Assembly (NCBI GenBank): GCA_937141995.1
Contig: CAKZQX010000248.1
Span: forward strand, 1-10,614
Direction: 5' to 3'
DNA from: an uncultured Chloroflexaceae bacterium
GTDB taxonomy: Bacteria > Chloroflexota > Chloroflexia > Chloroflexales > Chloroflexaceae
DNA: 10,614 nt
The position numbers and the translations under genes are program-made. The notes below the pieces were generated by a model. The model was not told the DNA's origin. It worked only from the letters and a program-made list of their open reading frames with translations, and made no database searches. Positions 1 to 5,270 of the stretch are shown one piece after another (the first letter of the stretch is position 1; every line of letters begins with the position of its first letter).

Positions 1-5
1 CAGCA

Positions 6-1163
6 ATGGCCTACCCTGCCTCGATGCTCTGGTTGGTGCCGGCTGCTATCGGGATGGTCGGATCTGCGTTTACCATTCCTGAGATCCGGCAAGAGGTCTA
101 TAAGGCATTGCCGGAAGCACGGGAGCAGGTACGCGGGCTATTGCAGGCTCCCAGGCAAACCGTAACCCGGCATGCGCCGGCGCAGTCGGACGCGGGCCAG
201 CGGCAGCAAGCACAGCGCGATCCGCTATTCGCTACCCTGGAAGAGCAACCCCACCGTCTAATTATTGGGCATACCGGGGGCGGGAAGACAACCCTTATGC
301 ACCGCCTTGCGGTTGATTGGGCCGCAGGTGGGCGACGGGTAATTGTGCTCGATCCCGACGCTGCACCGGGGCAATGGCCGGGCTGTAGGGCGTTTGGGCA
401 TGGCGATGATTATGCGGGCATCGGGCAGGCGTTAACGCTGGTAAGCCGGGAAATTGCGAAGCGCCGGGCAGCCAGGGCCGAGGGGCATCGGCGGTTTGCG
501 CCGGTGCATATCGTGATAGACGAGAGTCAGGATGTGATCGCAGAAGTCCCCGACGCGTTGACCGTTATAGAGACACTGGCGCGCCGAGGGCGGAAGATTG
601 GCATGCACCTGACGGTTGGGGTACAGGATAAGCAGGTACGCACCCTGGGGTTGGAAGGTAAAAGCGATCTGCTGCGTAACTTTCAGGTGGTAGACATGAT
701 GAAACAGGGTGATCAGCGGGTAGCCGTTGTGCATGGGTCGGAGGGGAAGACCACCATGCCGGTACCGCAGTTGCGCGATCCTGATGATTTTATTACCCGG
801 CGCACACCTGCACCTGCACCCGATGATCTGCTACGCGATCTTCTGGACCAAAGCGTTACCAGCGCATCACAACGCCATGGTAACGCTTCAGGTGTTACCG
901 TTACTGTTCCTGATCATCGTGGTAACGGTAACGGTAACGGTAACGGTGCCGAGGGCGTTACCAGCGCATCAGAACGCCAGGTAACGGTCAATGTAACAGC
1001 GCGGGCTGCCGGCTGCGCCAGGCACGACCAGGCGCAGCCGGCAGCGGCGGGGGCGGGGGTTGGACATGCAGGCGCGCCGGCTGCGTCATCAGGAGCAGGC
1101 CGCAACGAGGGAGATGGAGCAGGCATACCGGGCAGCCGGGGCAGCCGGGGAAAGTTTCCGTAA
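6..1163 (+). CDS. FtsK/HerA-like P-loop ATPase with N-terminal membrane segment
   Basis: The 385-residue product is a P-loop NTPase probably acting on DNA at the membrane. Residues about 6-24 are hydrophobic and could span the membrane. A Walker A motif GHTGGGKTT lies at residues 88-96 (K94) and a Walker B HIVIDES at 168-174 (D172, E173), followed by ARRGRKIGMHLTVGVQD, the usual pattern of the FtsK/HerA/VirD4 superfamily. The domain ends near residue 265. Beyond that the tail is low complexity (GNGNGNGN at 307-314), and after about residue 335 it reads like non-selected Ala/Gly sequence, while a neighbouring frame there encodes a helix-turn-helix-like segment (see 1060-1245). The start is uncertain because only five bases precede it and the frame is open upstream. 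Its role (translocation, partition or virion/conjugation motor) cannot be told from sequence. Family assignment is firm, C-terminus doubtful. Confidence 0.85.
   Translation: MAYPASMLWLVPAAIGMVGSAFTIPEIRQEVYKALPEAREQVRGLLQAPRQTVTRHAPAQSDAGQRQQAQRDPLFATLEEQPHRLIIGHTGGGKTTLMHRLAVDWAAGGRRVIVLDPDAAPGQWPGCRAFGHGDDYAGIGQALTLVSREIAKRRAARAEGHRRFAPVHIVIDESQDVIAEVPDALTVIETLARRGRKIGMHLTVGVQDKQVRTLGLEGKSDLLRNFQVVDMMKQGDQRVAVVHGSEGKTTMPVPQLRDPDDFITRRTPAPAPDDLLRDLLDQSVTSASQRHGNASGVTVTVPDHRGNGNGNGNGAEGVTSASERQVTVNVTARAAGCARHDQAQPAAAGAGVGHAGAPAASSGAGRNEGDGAGIPGSRGSRGKFP
851..986. repeat. GTTACC/GGTAAC direct and inverted repeat array
   Basis: GTTACC occurs at 855-860, 894-899 and 957-962, and GGTAAC at 879-884, four tandem copies over 921-944, and 980-985. 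A 33-base unit (853-885) recurs at 955-986 with one substitution and one deleted base. The first unit forms a perfect 10-bp inverted repeat AAGCGTTACC (851-860) / GGTAACGCTT (879-888). All of it lies in the low-complexity tail of the ATPase gene, so protein constraint is weak and a DNA-level role such as a protein-binding array or origin/partition site is possible. Only the repeats themselves are certain. Confidence 0.85.
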
Positions 1164-1245
1164 GGCATATGAGCGTATCGGGGGCAGCCGTAACAAGATG
1201 CTGGCAGCCTGGCAGGAAGGAAAGAAAGGAATGAACGGGATATGA
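1060..1245 (+). CDS. Helix-turn-helix-like 61-residue frame; possible frameshifted C-terminus of the ATPase
   Basis: This frame encodes an Ala/Arg/Glu-rich helical peptide with SFRKAYERIGGSRNKMLAAW at residues 32-51, resembling the helix-turn-helix found at the C-terminus of some plasmid and phage ATPases. The frame is open from 997, begins with TTG at 1060 (or ATG at 1066), and overlaps the ATPase frame out of register until 1163. Its stop overlaps the exonuclease start in ATGA (1242-1245), which suggests translational coupling and a genuine coding frame. A +1 shift in the G-rich run at 1048-1059 would join it to the ATPase as a DNA-binding tail. It may be a separate small gene, a natural frameshift product, a disrupted gene, or a sequence error. 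The HTH reading is by eye only. Confidence 0.55.
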   Translation: MDMQARRLRHQEQAATREMEQAYRAAGAAGESFRKAYERIGGSRNKMLAAWQEGKKGMNGI

Positions 1246-1895
1246 TCATCGTGGATATCGAAACAACAAAATTCTTTGACCATCCCGACGTAGCACGGCT
1301 GCCGCGCAAGAAACAGCTAGACGCGCTGCCGTTCGGCCTGGCGGTCACATATGACAGCGAAAACGATGAGCACATACTTTGGAATGGTGAGGTCGTGGCT
1401 CATTCACTCTGGGAGTATCTGCTCAAATCCAATCAGGTGGTTGGTGGATGGAACATAATCAGGTTCGATATACCGATAATACAGCGGGCTGCTGCGATGT
1501 TTCCGGGTTTCGATCCGGGGCTGACTTCACCGGCAGTGCTCGATCTCTTTGACCGCATCATCATCCATACCGGGCGCTGGTATCCGCTCGGCTTCATTGC
1601 CGAGGTCAATGGACTAGGGAGCAAGCTTGCTGACGGCAAACAGGCGTCGCAGTGGCTCAACAGCGGCGATCCGGCGCTCATCCAGCGCTGCGCGGAGTAC
1701 TGCAAAAACGATGTGGATCTGACGTGGCGTCTCTACGAGTTGGCGCGCACGACGGGAATATACCTGCCGGCGCGGCCAGGTCGGAAACATCCAGAAACAG
1801 AGAATTTTCGCATTTGGATAGATGGGGAGCGCTGGCGACTTCTGGACGAGGACAGCGGCAATGATTTCAGGGAGGCGTGGGATGTAAACAGTTAG
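1242..1895 (+). CDS. DEDDy-type 3'-5' exonuclease (RNase H-like fold)
   Basis: The 217-residue protein has all three exonuclease motifs of the DnaQ-like DEDDy class: Exo I VDIET (D5, E7), Exo II NIIRFD at 71-76 (D76), and Exo III YCKND at 153-157 (Y153, D157). These four acidic residues bind two metal ions in this family, and the tyrosine marks the DEDDy rather than DEDDh branch. The whole protein is essentially this one domain, with about 45 charged residues after it, so it is a stand-alone nuclease and not the proofreading part of a polymerase. It resembles RNase_H_2/YprB-type proteins. AAAGGA at 1225-1230 can act as a ribosome site, and ATGA overlap couples it to the upstream frame. Sharing an operon with a translocase suggests a role in processing element DNA or RNA, but the substrate is not shown. 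Confidence 0.85.
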   Translation: MIIVDIETTKFFDHPDVARLPRKKQLDALPFGLAVTYDSENDEHILWNGEVVAHSLWEYLLKSNQVVGGWNIIRFDIPIIQRAAAMFPGFDPGLTSPAVLDLFDRIIIHTGRWYPLGFIAEVNGLGSKLADGKQASQWLNSGDPALIQRCAEYCKNDVDLTWRLYELARTTGIYLPARPGRKHPETENFRIWIDGERWRLLDEDSGNDFREAWDVNS

Positions 1896-1902
1896 GCTTT
1901 TC

Positions 1903-1937
1903 CAAGTGCAACATAGTACCCGATCTTGTTGCACTTG
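1903..1937. other. 11-bp hairpin just after the exonuclease gene
   Basis: CAAGTGCAACA (1903-1913) pairs perfectly with TGTTGCACTTG (1927-1937) around a 13-base loop. It starts eight bases after the stop codon and only eight bases before the terminator stem, so the transcript would end with two tandem hairpins. It could protect the mRNA 3' end or bind a regulator. It has no following T run and is not itself a typical terminator. Confidence 0.6.
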
Positions 1938-1944
1938 CATCAAA

Positions 1945-1984
1945 AAAGCGCCGATCTGAGCAGTCAGATCGGCGCTTTCGTTTT
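1945..1984 (+). terminator. Strong bidirectional intrinsic terminator
   Basis: AAAGCGCCGATCTGA (1945-1959) and TCAGATCGGCGCTTT (1964-1978) form a perfect 15-bp stem with a GCAG tetraloop, followed by CGTTTT on the plus strand. On the minus strand the stem runs directly into six T residues (complement of 1942-1947), so it should also stop transcription from the right. It closes the ATPase/exonuclease operon and faces the acyltransferase remnant. Confidence 0.9.
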
Positions 1985-2040
1985 ACACCGCGACTCGTGT
2001 GATGCGGAAAACTCGCTCATGCACGCTGTAAAAAGTTACA

Positions 2041-2071
2041 GTCAACTGTTCTGCGTCTGAGAACAGTTGAC
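2041..2071. other. Perfect 12-bp inverted repeat
   Basis: GTCAACTGTTCT (2041-2052) and AGAACAGTTGAC (2060-2071) are exact reverse complements separated by seven bases. On the minus strand the stem is followed at nine bases by a TTTTT run, so it may be a second, weaker terminator for the acyltransferase remnant. The symmetry also fits an operator. It lies in the tail of the remnant's reading frame. Confidence 0.65.
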
Positions 2072-2202
2072 ACTCTTCTGCCGATCTGTATCGCCGGTGC
2101 TTCGATCAGGTAGTAGGTTCCGGCTGCGAGTGCGATCGGATGCATCAGATACAGACTATAGCTGATTAGCCCGAACCAGACGATTCCGCGCGGCCATGTC
2201 CA
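2068..2202 (-). pseudogene. Remnant of an acyltransferase-3 (OafA/YrhL type) membrane protein
   Basis: Read on the minus strand, this stretch gives WFGLISYSLYLMHPIAL followed soon by TYYLIEAPAIQIGRRVS. SYSLYLMHP and YxxIExPxxxxGRR are both signatures of the C-terminal part of acyltransferase-3 family proteins, integral membrane enzymes of about 350 residues or more that O-acylate surface sugars. In intact members dozens of residues of transmembrane helix separate the two motifs; here almost none do. The frame has no other part of the domain and lies in a surrounding open frame of 72 codons (2017-2235). I infer an internally deleted, 5'-truncated host gene fragment. It suggests that this spot is an old insertion or recombination boundary between the left and right gene blocks. 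It points toward the bidirectional terminator at 1945-1984. Confidence 0.6.
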
Positions 2203-2210
2203 TTTAAACT

Positions 2211-2255
2211 GCAGGTGAAACCCCCGTGTTACCAAAAGTAAAAACTTTCACCTGC
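2211..2255. promoter_or_regulatory. 10-bp inverted repeat upstream of the translocase gene
   Basis: GCAGGTGAAA (2211-2220) is the exact reverse complement of TTTCACCTGC (2246-2255), with a 25-base spacer. The right arm is the core of the 28-bp direct repeat at 2234-2261. The pair lies about 60-105 bases before the FtsK-like start codon, where an operator or a recombinase-binding pair would be expected. Only the symmetry is directly observed; no convincing -35/-10 pair was recognised. Confidence 0.5.
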
Positions 2256-2261
2256 TGCGAA
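2234..2261 (+). repeat. 28-bp direct repeat, copy A
   Basis: This copy starts AAAAGTA and ends CACCTGCTGCGAA. It matches 4166-4193 at 27 of 28 positions (A at 2240 versus T at 4172). It lies 56 bases before the translocase start codon. With copy B it brackets the gene exactly, with a period of 1932 bp. Confidence 0.85.
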
Positions 2262-2317
2262 ACCGTAGTAAGTGTGCCTCAATACAGCTAACGAACGAAC
2301 ACATAGGAGAGATTGCT

Positions 2318-4174
2318 ATGGTTGGGTTACTACGCTGGTATACAAAAACACTGTTTAAACTCGCACTCAAACCGCTACGGGGCGGGTTGAAACTCGCGGA
2401 TGGGGTAGCCCGGCGCAACGCGGGGGAGCGGGCCAAGCGGCGGCGGCAGGCGAATCGCATTGCATCGCTGATGCTGAGTGAGTTTTCGCGGCTCGGGTTC
2501 TCACGGCGTTCCGAGGGGACGCGGAAGAAGAAACGCAAGAAGAAGCACATCAGATGGGAGTATCCGCTTTTGATGACCCATGATGAGGTCTGGTGTCCTC
2601 TCGATCTAAAGCGCCTGCCCTACGGGGTGACAACGAACATGCTTCGGGATGAGGATGTTCTCCAAAGTTTAGAAGATCGCTGTCACGTCTCGATCCGGGT
2701 GGATTACTTAGCCAACGGGAAGACATGCTTCGTAGCGCGCTTGGGGGGCAGCAAGTTCCCGGAGAAGTTCAGTATTAATGCATTCAAAATGCCGGTCGAT
2801 GCGCCCTCTTTGGCTTTTGCGCTGGGCATGAATGGGGATGGTGAGCATAGCACCGGCGATCTGACCGATCTGAAGCACCTGCTGGTTGTGGGCGCGACCG
2901 GCGGGGGCAAAACGACATTCCTGCACTGTTTGCTGTACTGGCTGATTACGCGCAACTCCTCACAGGATCTCGAGCTCTGGCTCATTGACATGAAGAACGG
3001 GGCGGAGTTGGGCCGCTATGAGGCGTTGAAGGCGTCACGGCTGAATCCACACGGGATGGTGCGGCATATTGCGTTTGAGGCGAAAGCGGCGATTGATGTG
3101 CTGAACCTGGCGCTGCAAGCCATCCAGCAGCGGAATGAGGAAATGCGCAAGCATAGCGCCAGTAACATTGACGACCTGGCGCACCTCACCGGCATCCGCT
3201 TCCCGCGCATTGTGGTGGTCATAGATGAGATCGTGATGCTGATGCTGGATAAGAACAAGATCGGGAAGTACAGCACCGGAAGTTGGGCCGAAAACCTGAT
3301 GACTCGCATTGCCAGCCTGGGGCGGAGCGCCGGGGTGCATCTTGTCATCTCAACGCAGGTCATTCAGAAAGATGTGCTCACCGGCATGATCCTGGCAAAC
3401 TTTGAGAACCGCATCTGCTTCAGCGTTGCCGACTGGCGCAAATCGCAACTGGCGATTGAGAGCAGCGATGCAGACGGGTTGCCGGTTGGCCGGGCGATCT
3501 TGCGGCGTGAAGGGCAGACCAGCGAGTATCAAACATGCTTAATCACACCACAGCAAACCAGACTCGAACTGGCACGCATCAAACGTGAAGGGCCAGACGG
3601 CGGACTGGGCCAGCACGATGAGACAGCACGTTTTGTGCGGGATGCGAAGCTGCTGCTCTCCGTCGCGTGTGAGCGGATGCAGGGGGACTTTGGCCGTACC
3701 AAACTGCTGCGTGAAGACGGCGTCAAGGGCGTGATCAGTGAGCAGCGCTTCAACGAAATCGCGCAGCGCCTGGAGCGGGATGGGGTGCTCGATCCGGGGC
3801 GGAGTAACCGCAGTCGGCGCGTGGCGCGGGGCTATTTCGGCAGGCCGCACTTGCTGGATGTGCTGTATGTGGTACACAGCAGCCACACAGCAGACCCCCA
3901 CACAGCACCCACACAGCAGGGTACGGATGACGACTGCTGTGCGCCTGCTGTGTGGGCCGATTCAGGCGATGGGGACGCGGAAAACAACACATCAGAAAAC
4001 GACGATCCTGCTGTGTGTGGTGTGGAAGACAACACCACCCGTAGCGCGCATGACGAGGAGGCAGACGAGCCCGAATTGCCACGCTGGAAGATCCTGGACT
4101 TTCCGGTTGAACTGCCGGATGCTCCCCCGGCTGAGGCAGAGCAGCCAAAGCCAAAACGCAAGCGGAAAAGTTAA
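2318..4174 (+). CDS. FtsK/SpoIIIE-type DNA translocase
   Basis: The 618-residue product is a hexameric-motor type DNA-pumping ATPase. Walker A GATGGGKTT is at residues 192-200 (K198), LELWLIDMKNGAELGRYE at 218-235 is the FtsK-family segment after the P-loop, Walker B IVVVIDEI is at 298-305 (D303, E304), and HLVISTQ at 341-347 carries the sensor Gln. Residues about 438-505 look like a winged helix, comparable in place to FtsK gamma, which reads DNA motifs. There is no membrane anchor: residues 1-80 are basic (KKKRKKK near 70-76), and residues 515-618 are an acidic, disordered tail ending KPKRKRKS. It lacks the four transmembrane helices of chromosomal FtsK, fitting a plasmid or phage form such as Streptomyces TraB-like or packaging translocases. 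AGGAGA at 2305-2310 is seven bases before ATG, fixing the start. The gene is bracketed by a 28-bp direct repeat. Confidence 0.92.
   Translation: MVGLLRWYTKTLFKLALKPLRGGLKLADGVARRNAGERAKRRRQANRIASLMLSEFSRLGFSRRSEGTRKKKRKKKHIRWEYPLLMTHDEVWCPLDLKRLPYGVTTNMLRDEDVLQSLEDRCHVSIRVDYLANGKTCFVARLGGSKFPEKFSINAFKMPVDAPSLAFALGMNGDGEHSTGDLTDLKHLLVVGATGGGKTTFLHCLLYWLITRNSSQDLELWLIDMKNGAELGRYEALKASRLNPHGMVRHIAFEAKAAIDVLNLALQAIQQRNEEMRKHSASNIDDLAHLTGIRFPRIVVVIDEIVMLMLDKNKIGKYSTGSWAENLMTRIASLGRSAGVHLVISTQVIQKDVLTGMILANFENRICFSVADWRKSQLAIESSDADGLPVGRAILRREGQTSEYQTCLITPQQTRLELARIKREGPDGGLGQHDETARFVRDAKLLLSVACERMQGDFGRTKLLREDGVKGVISEQRFNEIAQRLERDGVLDPGRSNRSRRVARGYFGRPHLLDVLYVVHSSHTADPHTAPTQQGTDDDCCAPAVWADSGDGDAENNTSENDDPAVCGVEDNTTRSAHDEEADEPELPRWKILDFPVELPDAPPAEAEQPKPKRKRKS
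3874..4020. repeat. CACACAGCAG direct and inverted repeat cluster in the translocase 3' end
   Basis: ACACAGCAG or CACACAGCA occurs at 3874-3882, 3885-3893, 3899-3907 and 3911-3919, and in inverse orientation as CTGCTGTGTG at 3946-3954 and 4009-4018. The arms CCCACACAGCAGG (3908-3920) and CCTGCTGTGTGGG (3944-3956) are perfectly complementary over 13 bp. The array lies in the part encoding the disordered tail, just after the winged-helix region. This may be a recognition array for the translocase, or simply the outcome of repeated His-Thr-Ala codons. Confidence 0.75.
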
Positions 4175-4193
4175 AACTTTCACCTGCTGCGAA
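4166..4193 (+). repeat. 28-bp direct repeat, copy B
   Basis: This copy overlaps the last two codons and stop of the translocase gene and ends 28 bases before the start of the 47-residue membrane protein gene. One base differs from copy A at 2234-2261. As both copies lie shortly upstream of a start codon in the same direction, a shared regulator site is the plain alternative to a recombination scar. Confidence 0.85.
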
Positions 4194-4221
4194 GTTGGAT
4201 ATCGTGTGCTATCGTTTGAGC

Positions 4222-4365
4222 ATGGATACCACTGAATACACCCTCCTCCCGGACGGCACCTATGCTGTCGTGATCAGGTCATTAACCTGGGGGGAAGCAG
4301 TGATTATCCTCATCCTGGTTGCACTGCTGTTTCTGAAGGTCTACGAAATATGGCGGCAGCGTTAA
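4222..4365 (+). CDS. Small single-span membrane protein (47 residues)
   Basis: ATG at 4222 opens a 47-residue frame ending TAA at 4363-4365. Residues 1-20 are polar with a short acidic start (MDTTEY), residues about 23-40 form one hydrophobic helix (EAVIILILVALLFLKV), and the end is basic (YEIWRQR), predicting an N-out, C-in orientation. I do not recognise a family. It follows the 28-bp repeat copy B and overlaps the next gene by 16 bases, as is common in tightly coupled phage or plasmid genes. No strong ribosome site precedes it. Being one of several tiny membrane proteins in a row supports it as real. Confidence 0.7.
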   Translation: MDTTEYTLLPDGTYAVVIRSLTWGEAVIILILVALLFLKVYEIWRQR

Positions 4366-4877
4366 CAGCGCACACAACGAGTACAGCGCACCTGGCTATC
4401 GGCACAAAACTGCCGGTAGCCAGGGACGGCATCACGGTCAGACCGTGGGAGCGCCGGGACCGGAGCACCATTGCACACTGGCCGGCACCGGAGATCCTGG
4501 CAGCCTGGGCCGCAACCAAGACGGCCTACGGCAACCGGCAAAGTTACGCCATAGACCTCCGTGGCAATCTGATAGGCCGCATCAGCCTGCGGGATATTCT
4601 GCCCGGCATTGAGGCGCGGTTGGGGGTCTACTTACATCCTGACTACGTGTCGCAGGGCTATGGCACTACGGCACTGGCAATATTCCTAGATGTCTTCTTC
4701 AGCGAGTTTTTGTGGATGCGCCTGGATGTCGCAGCAGCGAACCGGCGCGCAATTCGGTGTTATGAGAAACTGAACTTCCGCGTGGTTCACTGCGAGTGGC
4801 GGGAAACCACCAGCGGCGGCACAACGGTCTTTCAGGAGATGAAGCTCAACCGGGAGGCATGGCATGCATCCCGCTGA
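4350..4877 (+). CDS. GNAT-family N-acetyltransferase (RimJ/RimL-like)
   Basis: The 175-residue protein carries the acetyl-CoA-binding core of the GNAT fold: motif A LGVYLHPDYVSQGYGTTALA at 91-110, with the pyrophosphate-binding SQGYGT loop at 101-106, and motif B LDVAAANRRAIRCYEKLNF at 125-143 with the N131...Y138 pair. The arrangement is that of the RimJ/RimL branch, which acetylates protein N-termini or small amines. The first position of the Q/R-x-x-G-x-G loop is Val, a tolerated variation in this branch. The start overlaps the upstream gene by 16 bases; GAAGG at 4335-4339 may be the ribosome site. About 25 residues before the domain are low complexity. The substrate is unknown; its place among membrane-protein genes hints at modification of an element product or a cargo gene. 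Confidence 0.88.
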   Translation: MAAALTAHTTSTAHLAIGTKLPVARDGITVRPWERRDRSTIAHWPAPEILAAWAATKTAYGNRQSYAIDLRGNLIGRISLRDILPGIEARLGVYLHPDYVSQGYGTTALAIFLDVFFSEFLWMRLDVAAANRRAIRCYEKLNFRVVHCEWRETTSGGTTVFQEMKLNREAWHASR

Positions 4878-4971
4878 ATTAGGGTTGGTCGCACTGGTCT
4901 TTGTTCTGGCGCTCGATATGCTGGGGGATCTGTTTCAGGGTCTGGTGACAGGCCGGGCGAGGCACAAATGA
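4864..4971 (+). CDS. Small single-span membrane protein (35 residues)
   Basis: ATG at 4864 lies inside the 3' end of the acetyltransferase gene (14-base overlap) and the frame ends TGA at 4969-4971. The peptide is hydrophobic from residue 5 to about 26 (ELGLVALVFVLALDMLGDLF) and ends basic (TGRARHK). CGGGAGG at 4851-4857 upstream is a good ribosome site (six bases spacing). The stop overlaps the next start in ATGA. Length and build resemble the 32-33-residue minor end-cap proteins pVII and pIX of filamentous phages, but such short hydrophobic peptides carry little family information. Confidence 0.65.
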   Translation: MHPAELGLVALVFVLALDMLGDLFQGLVTGRARHK

Positions 4972-5129
4972 CGCAGTTACCGGCATTCCTGGCCGCAGTC
5001 CTGGGGACGGCACTCACGGTTGAGTTTCTGCTCCTGACGGGCTTCCTGATTATCGTTATTCTCCGGCGCAACCTGTATACCGCGCTGGAGCATGTGACCA
5101 CTAACGACCAACACGACCAACAACGCTAG
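4968..5129 (+). CDS. Small single-span membrane protein (53 residues)
   Basis: The frame starts in the ATGA overlap with the previous gene and ends TAG at 5127-5129. Residues about 5-32 are hydrophobic (strongest TVEFLLLTGFLIIVIL), followed by basic RRNLY and a polar, Asp/Gln-rich tail (NDQHDQQR). This predicts an N-out, C-in membrane protein. No family is recognised. The stop codon lies within the 5' acceptor strand of the tRNA-like structure that starts at 5125. Confidence 0.68.
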   Translation: MTQLPAFLAAVLGTALTVEFLLLTGFLIIVILRRNLYTALEHVTTNDQHDQQR

Positions 5130-5198
5130 GGAGGTGTTATGGCCGCACGCCGGGATAGTCCCCCGGTAGTCCAGGTTCAATTCCTGGCCTTAGCCCCA
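5125..5198 (+). tRNA. Atypical tRNA or tRNA-like element, anticodon AGT (Thr) by position
   Basis: All four arms fold. Acceptor GCTAGGG (5125-5131) pairs with CCTTAGC (5188-5194), one G-T; D arm GTGT/GCAC (5134-5137/5145-5148), one G-T, has GG in its loop; anticodon arm CCGGG/CCCGG (5150-5154/5162-5166) is perfect; T arm CCAGG/CCTGG (5171-5175/5183-5187) has loop TTCAATT. The B box GGTTCAATTCC fits the consensus fully and CCA is encoded (5196-5198). Loop ATAGTCC places T33 before AGT, which would read ACU (Thr); G1-C72 and C2-G71 agree with Thr. Oddities: A8 and T14 are swapped relative to the universal U8/A14, position 21 is C not A, and position 37 is C not a purine. The gene overlaps the preceding stop codon. 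It may be a working phage-type tRNA, a decaying one, or a tRNA-like mRNA structure. Confidence 0.6.
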
Positions 5199-5270
5199 TT
5201 GTCCTTTTATTGTTGTTCTCTCTCGTTTCAACTCAAAGGAGGCAATCGACTGTACTTCCAGTCGGATTAA
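5139..5270 (+). CDS. Possible 43-residue peptide overlapping the tRNA-like element
   Basis: ATG at 5139 is preceded by GGGAGGTG (5129-5136), a strong but close ribosome site. The peptide has a basic start (MAARRDS) and a hydrophobic stretch at about 10-30, resembling a signal peptide, and ends at TAA 5268-5270 inside the next frame. Most of it is read through the tRNA-like sequence, so it may be accidental. If real, a -1 shift would join it to the coat-like frame at 5210-5446 and supply the leader that frame lacks. Confidence 0.22.
   Translation: MAARRDSPPVVQVQFLALAPLSFYCCSLSFQLKGGNRLYFQSD

Noticed and set aside
921..944. Four tandem GGTAAC copies considered as a CRISPR or satellite
   Set aside because: Units are six bases with no spacers; they fit an iteron-like or low-complexity repeat, not CRISPR.
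914..1375. 153-codon minus-strand frame opposite the ATPase tail and exonuclease start
   Set aside because: It is the antisense of low-complexity and conserved-motif coding sequence; its Val/Thr and Pro/Leu runs mirror the GGTAAC repeats, and it has no recognisable domain.
2262..2304. Promoter for the translocase gene
   Set aside because: TTTCAC (2246) and TAGTAA (2266) are only 14 bases apart and no other convincing -35/-10 pair was found, so no promoter is called.
3738..4235. 165-codon plus-strand frame in the 3' third of the translocase gene
   Set aside because: It is a different-frame shadow of the translocase winged-helix and tail region; Trp/Cys/Thr-rich with no ribosome site.
5125..5198. 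tmRNA 3' fragment as explanation of the T arm and CCA
   Set aside because: A complete D arm and anticodon arm lie between the acceptor strands with normal spacing, so a tRNA-type fold explains it better.
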